A stretch of 64,000 bases of DNA from JADJNW01 sp964526645. GTDB lineage: Bacteria > Bacteroidota > Bacteroidia > Chitinophagales > Saprospiraceae. The stretch covers positions 1 through 64,000 of the forward strand of contig CAZGJN010000002.1 in NCBI GenBank assembly GCA_964526645.1, in the 5' to 3' direction. Positions 59,927 through 64,000 of this stretch are shown here, piece after piece; position 1 is the stretch's first letter; each line of letters begins with the position of its first letter. The notes under the pieces are model-generated. The model was not told the DNA's origin. It did not search any database and worked only from the letters and a program-made list of their open reading frames with translations. The translations under genes and the position numbers were made by a program.

Positions 59927-62900
59927 TTAAAAATCCATAATAGCACCTACAAACATCCTGCGTGGCAAGCTGTAATTATTAGGATTCAATACTGCCCACT
60001 GATAAGAATCGAGGTAAGATTCCAGTTGTCTTGCCGAATTAAGAATGTTTTGAATCTGGCGCTGCCCATCTACAGATCGCAGGAAGCCGCTATCTGTTGC
60101 CGATCCTGTTACAGGATAGACATTGATGATATTTCTGGCATCTAATAGATTGGATACTCGGAAATATATGTTCAAGCCCATTTTATTACCAATATCAAAG
60201 GTTTTGTCCACCCTGAGGTTGAGTGTGAAATTCCAGGGCTTTCTAGCACCATTGATAGAACCCAAAGTGCCCAATCCTCCAAATTCCGTAGGCGTTTGCC
60301 GAACGGTGTAGGGTCTTCCTGATACCATGATACCTTGCAAATTAAGCCCTGCATTAGCAAAAATATCAGCACCAAACAAGCGCGGGCCGTTGTACCGCTT
60401 ACCAGAACCGTAACGATAATCCACATTGGCAACAAAGCGATGGCGCTCATCAAAATTCAATGGGAACAGTGTGCGCAGATTACCCCTGCTGGTCAAACCT
60501 TGCTGAGAATTCGCATCAGAGCCTGTCCCATCTGCAAATTGCAAGGTATAGTTCGCATCGAATGAAACATTGCCCGTCCTCCGAAGGTCGTATTGGAAAG
60601 TAAAACCCTTGGTTGTACCAAAATCCAGGTTATCAAAGCTATCGTATTGAATAACAATTGGGACGGGGAAGAAAGTACGCACTTGAATCAGGTCTCGCAT
60701 TTCCCGATAGTAGGCGGCAATCTTGAGTGCAGAGGTGTTCGACAATTTCTGCTGGAAACCCACTTCATAGGTAATCGTGCGTTCCGGCTTCAAATTTGGG
60801 TTATTGCCGGAGCTCAAGCCCCTTTCCGGAAAATAGAAATAATCCACTGGGGTAGCAATGGTATTGGAGGAGGGGCGCTGCGTCAAAATATCGTAATGCG
60901 CAAAGAAGTTCGCTTCTGTAGAGATGGGGAATGAAAAAGCCAAGCGCGGCATCACATTTAGCTGCACTTCATAGCTTTCAAAAGATACATTTGGATCAAA
61001 ATTGCGGCTCTTGATAAAATTCTGATCGCTCTCTACTCGCTGGTCGGCGTATTTTGGAAATACCAAGCCCCCTGAAAACAACAATGCAGGGTTGTTTACG
61101 GGTGTGCCATTATCGGTGTACCATTGATCTCCGTCTCTATAAGCAGCAACAGCGCTACCCGAATCATTCAGATATACCTTGAAGTCATCTCCGATATTGC
61201 CGGGTTTGGTGCCTCCAAAGTTGCTATGGTAATCCGCCGCTCCGATAATTTCGTAGAGCGAGTAGTTATCCTTCAGCACTTTTGTATTAGCATCATAGCG
61301 ATCTACCCGCAGACCAAGCCGGAAAATAATATCTTTGAAGGTAAATTTATCCTGAATATAAGCCGCTGAATAGATCGGCCGGTTGGGGACGATGGGAAAA
61401 GTACGCACCCCGTTTATGTCCGTAGCAGTAAAGAAATCCTCAAAATTGCCATCGAATGGATTGCCCAAGTAGTCATATCCAAAATAACCGATAGCTCCCT
61501 GGTCGAGGAGTTCTCGGGCAGAGAACATATCTAAGCTTAGTTGGTCGGGTGTCAATCCATCTACATTAACAAATTCCGTGAGGTCTTGTCCTGTTACTTC
61601 CCGAACTTTTTTGTAAAAGAGCAATTCATCGCTTTCTACAATTTCCAGCCCAAGTAATGGTGTATTGTCAAAATTAGGAATATTGATAAAACCAATTGTA
61701 TCAGGATTCTCAGGAATCCCTTGAATGTGCGAATTTGCTTGCTGGCGCGCGATATCCCATAAACCCCTCGGCGCTACGCTATATCCTCTATTGATCCGCT
61801 GCTCATACATTATACCGAACTGAATACTGTGCCGTCCTTTTTCAGAGCCACCTGGCACAAGGTCAAAAGAGGCATTTGCATTAAAAGTATAAATATCGTT
61901 GTCCCCTTTATTGTAAGCATTATAGACTGTGCCTACGTTGGTGTGGAAATTCCATGAATTGGTAAAAATGCCGGAGATCGCACCGTTAGGCGCAATAAAG
62001 GCTGCCCTTGAAAGAACATCCCCGATGCCTCCTAGATTGGTGATGGCAAAATTCCCGATCTGACCATTCAAGCCTTCGCTAAAGTTAAGCCCCATAGCAT
62101 TATTGTAATTAGCCAATATCGGGTTCACTGTGCCCGGCGTATATTTGCGAAGCACTTGGAGATAATCCGTATGACGAAGGTAAACGCCCGTATTCGGATC
62201 GAATTCCGTGACGAAAGTCGGCACCCATTCTATATCAAATTTGCCAACATAGCCATACTCAAAAAAATTATCGCCGAATCGGTCGTCAAAGTCTTCGTTC
62301 TTGGTTTTTTCATAACCAAATTGCAGAATATAAGAAGCGTTTTGAATTAGAGCGCTTTTTCTTGCTTTGCTCTGTCCGCTGGCATCCTGAGCGGCACTGC
62401 CCGTTGAGCCCAAACGGTGGCGCAACCGCACAATACCGCGATAGGTGTTGTTGTATGCAAATGGATTATTATGGCTATTGTAAACACGCCATCCTCCGGG
62501 TGTGAATTGATTCTTACTATCTGCATAAGACCCCGTAAATTGAACATCTACGGCTCTGCTCAGGCGCGCATCCAACTTAGCGGTGATGTCGAGGCGCTGA
62601 AATTTTTCAAAGGGTCTTGCATCTAAAACATTCACATCTGCCGAGGTTAGAAAATCAGCAGCCGGAAAAATATTATTTCCAATCGTGATGATCGGATTGG
62701 CTTCCAGTGTTTTTAGCACTTCATCTTTCACTTGATATACCGGAATAGCAGGCGGATCGTCATCCAGTTGATCCGTAAAACGCCCTGAAACCCGGAAGCC
62801 AAGGATAGATTCCTTTTTTGCATTTTTCAGAATAGGCCCCGACAGGTTGACGTTTACTAAGCTATTATCATAAGGATCAAGAAAGTTGGATGTTTCCAAT

Positions 62901-63601
62901 TCAACACCTCCTGAAAATTTACTGGAAGGACCTTTGGTCGTAATCGCAATATTTCCGCCAATCACATCTCCGTATTGTGCCTCTACACCACCGGTAATGA
63001 CCTGGAGCTGATCAATTTCCGATTCGGGCGGCAGCGCTCCCTGCACGCGAATACCATCTACGAAGTAGGCCGTCGCATTGCTACGCGAGCCTCTAATAGT
63101 AATGGCGCTGCCTTCATCCGCTGATGAAAGCCCGGCAGTAGTAGCAGCCAGCGCATTGATATTCCGAGTAGGCAAATTTCTGATCTGCTCACTGGTGATC
63201 ACCCCTCCGGAGGTCGTGTTATCCTGCTCAATCAAGGGCACTTTGTACTCCGTAACGACCACTTCATCCAGTACAACACCGCCACCGGAGTTGAGCTTTA
63301 TATCAGCTTTGTTGGATTTACCCGCCAATACCTTGATACCTGTGGTGCGTTGTGTTTGGTAGCCAACGTAGCTAACTTCTACGTCATAAGTGCCAGGATC
63401 TATACTCGAAAAGCTGTAGTTCCCGTCAAAATCTGTTTCTGTACCAGTAATGAATACACCATTTTTGTACAAAACAACGTTTCCGAATAAGATTGGCTCT
63501 CCTGTTTCTTGATCTGTAACTTTACCCGCGAGAGAAGTTTGTGCCCACACAGAAGCACTTAGCGTCAGCATGAAAAAAATAAATAGTAAAAATTGTTTCA
63601 T
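59927..63601 (-). CDS. TonB-dependent outer membrane receptor with carboxypeptidase-regulatory-like domain
   Basis: A 1224-residue outer membrane protein. After the signal peptide (FLLFIFFMLTLSASVWA) comes a CarboxypepD_reg-like domain at about 22-110 (LAGKVTDQETGEPILFGNVV). A TonB-box-like VVVTEYKVPLI and the plug domain follow (NINALAATTAGLSSADEGSA, ITIRGSRSNATAYFVDGIRV) to about 235. The remaining residues form the 22-strand barrel and the protein ends with Phe (FVGAIMDF), as is usual for barrel proteins. It should import a large substrate driven by TonB; the substrate is unknown and no SusD gene is present. First gene of the three-gene operon. Confidence 0.93.
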   Translation of the reverse strand: MKQFLLFIFFMLTLSASVWAQTSLAGKVTDQETGEPILFGNVVLYKNGVFITGTETDFDGNYSFSSIDPGTYDVEVSYVGYQTQRTTGIKVLAGKSNKADIKLNSGGGVVLDEVVVTEYKVPLIEQDNTTSGGVITSEQIRNLPTRNINALAATTAGLSSADEGSAITIRGSRSNATAYFVDGIRVQGALPPESEIDQLQVITGGVEAQYGDVIGGNIAITTKGPSSKFSGGVELETSNFLDPYDNSLVNVNLSGPILKNAKKESILGFRVSGRFTDQLDDDPPAIPVYQVKDEVLKTLEANPIITIGNNIFPAADFLTSADVNVLDARPFEKFQRLDITAKLDARLSRAVDVQFTGSYADSKNQFTPGGWRVYNSHNNPFAYNNTYRGIVRLRHRLGSTGSAAQDASGQSKARKSALIQNASYILQFGYEKTKNEDFDDRFGDNFFEYGYVGKFDIEWVPTFVTEFDPNTGVYLRHTDYLQVLRKYTPGTVNPILANYNNAMGLNFSEGLNGQIGNFAITNLGGIGDVLSRAAFIAPNGAISGIFTNSWNFHTNVGTVYNAYNKGDNDIYTFNANASFDLVPGGSEKGRHSIQFGIMYEQRINRGYSVAPRGLWDIARQQANSHIQGIPENPDTIGFINIPNFDNTPLLGLEIVESDELLFYKKVREVTGQDLTEFVNVDGLTPDQLSLDMFSARELLDQGAIGYFGYDYLGNPFDGNFEDFFTATDINGVRTFPIVPNRPIYSAAYIQDKFTFKDIIFRLGLRVDRYDANTKVLKDNYSLYEIIGAADYHSNFGGTKPGNIGDDFKVYLNDSGSAVAAYRDGDQWYTDNGTPVNNPALLFSGGLVFPKYADQRVESDQNFIKSRNFDPNVSFESYEVQLNVMPRLAFSFPISTEANFFAHYDILTQRPSSNTIATPVDYFYFPERGLSSGNNPNLKPERTITYEVGFQQKLSNTSALKIAAYYREMRDLIQVRTFFPVPIVIQYDSFDNLDFGTTKGFTFQYDLRRTGNVSFDANYTLQFADGTGSDANSQQGLTSRGNLRTLFPLNFDERHRFVANVDYRYGSGKRYNGPRLFGADIFANAGLNLQGIMVSGRPYTVRQTPTEFGGLGTLGSINGARKPWNFTLNLRVDKTFDIGNKMGLNIYFRVSNLLDARNIINVYPVTGSATDSGFLRSVDGQRQIQNILNSARQLESYLDSYQWAVLNPNNYSLPRRMFVGAIMDF

Positions 63602-64000
63602 AACTAATTTTTTAAAATCAACGGCAAAGGGAAGAGAATGAAACGCAATGTTAAAAAAATATTAATGTATCTCAAACATTTTCCCTCGTAAAGCCAAATT
63701 AAATTTCTGTTGCTTTGGTATCCTTAAATCGCTTGGGAGGGCTAAGAGAGAAGATACAAAACTTTATTTTTATGCAAAAACGAAGGTGGTGAAAAAAATG
63801 CTTCCTCTGAATTAAATTTTAGTAAACAACTTGACAAATGCGAGCTTCTTTAGCTTTCTTTCATAAGGAGGACTTGCTACTCTTGGGGCGGTGGCCATAG
63901 GCATATTTGTCACTCAAAAATTAAGCCTTACGCCGCTTTTCAAAACTTTTCTGCAGCTGAACCTCCAAATAATTTCATTTGAGTTTATTTTTGCACCACG
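63602..64000. other. Upstream region of the receptor operon, no gene seen
   Basis: About 400 bases to the window end hold no supported gene. The part nearest the receptor ATG is A+T-rich and should contain its promoter, though no exact TAnnTTTG box was found at a suitable distance. TGACAAAT/ATTTGTCA (63832-63839 and 63905-63912) form an 8-bp inverted repeat. TATTTTTG at 63986-63993 on the plus strand could be the -7 box of a rightward gene beyond the window. Confidence 0.35.

Noticed and set aside
1..64000. tRNA, rRNA, CRISPR arrays, insertion sequences, phage genes
   Set aside because: No cloverleaf-type sequences, regularly spaced repeats, transposase motifs or phage structural genes were recognised anywhere in the window by eye.

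Overview
The window looks like chromosomal DNA of a Bacteroidota bacterium, most plausibly a Saprospiria-like lineage (inference; no rRNA gene is present to settle it). The signs are two secreted peptidases with C-terminal sorting domains of the type IX secretion kind, a TonB-dependent receptor with an N-terminal carboxypeptidase-regulatory-like domain followed by a giant secreted protein and a PorV/PorQ family protein, a PcrB/GGGPS-type prenylglyceryl phosphate synthase, and several upstream sites matching the Bacteroidota -7 promoter box TAnnTTTG. No tRNA, rRNA, insertion sequence or CRISPR array was recognised.

Layout. 1-1.5 kb: the end of an FAD-linked oxidase gene, then a small accessory patch with a possibly frame-broken membrane protein and a PIN-domain toxin-antitoxin pair. 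1.8-5 kb: secreted M1 aminopeptidase and an exported histidinol-phosphate-aminotransferase-like enzyme. 5-12 kb: large BNR-repeat exported protein, a structured non-coding block, a repeat-bearing secreted protein, a helical protein of unknown function and a K+ channel. 12.2-15 kb: a leftward operon of a sodium-dependent NSS transporter, its MetS-type small subunit (start and stop overlap as ATGA) and a D-cysteine desulfhydrase/ACC deaminase-like enzyme. 15-29 kb: housekeeping genes (uvrC, queG, rlmN, thrS, a CvfB-like RNA-binding protein), a sugar kinase, a TonB protein, a cholesterol-oxidase-like GMC enzyme, and a two-component system divergent from a cysteine-rich exported protein.

29-36 kb: a Tat-exported sugar oxidation set (GMC oxidoreductase, gluconate dehydrogenase subunit-3-like lipoprotein, TIM-barrel isomerase), two small exported proteins, two thioredoxin-fold proteins, a gamma-carbonic anhydrase and an EamA transporter. 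36-48 kb: an S8 protease with a Glu where the catalytic Asp should be, an M57 metalloprotease, a DUF418 protein, an orphan McrB-N-terminus-like protein, an aldo/keto reductase, a zinc-ribbon membrane protein, a heptad-repeat LEA-like protein, a Nudix hydrolase and a MATE exporter. 48-54.5 kb: S9 peptidase, Uma2 nuclease, prenylglyceryl phosphate synthase, RsgA, a 55-residue membrane protein, HIT protein and GreA. 54.7-63.6 kb: the leftward receptor, giant secreted protein and PorV/PorQ operon.

The most system-like candidates are the cysteine-rich-protein/two-component circuit (22.5-25 kb), the transporter-desulfhydrase operon, the Tat sugar-oxidation cluster and the receptor/PorV operon. The most unusual non-coding pieces are a palindromic element of about 104 bp at 33.03-33.14 kb and a hairpin-rich block at 8.4-8.8 kb. 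All functional statements rest on reading motifs by eye; no database search was run.
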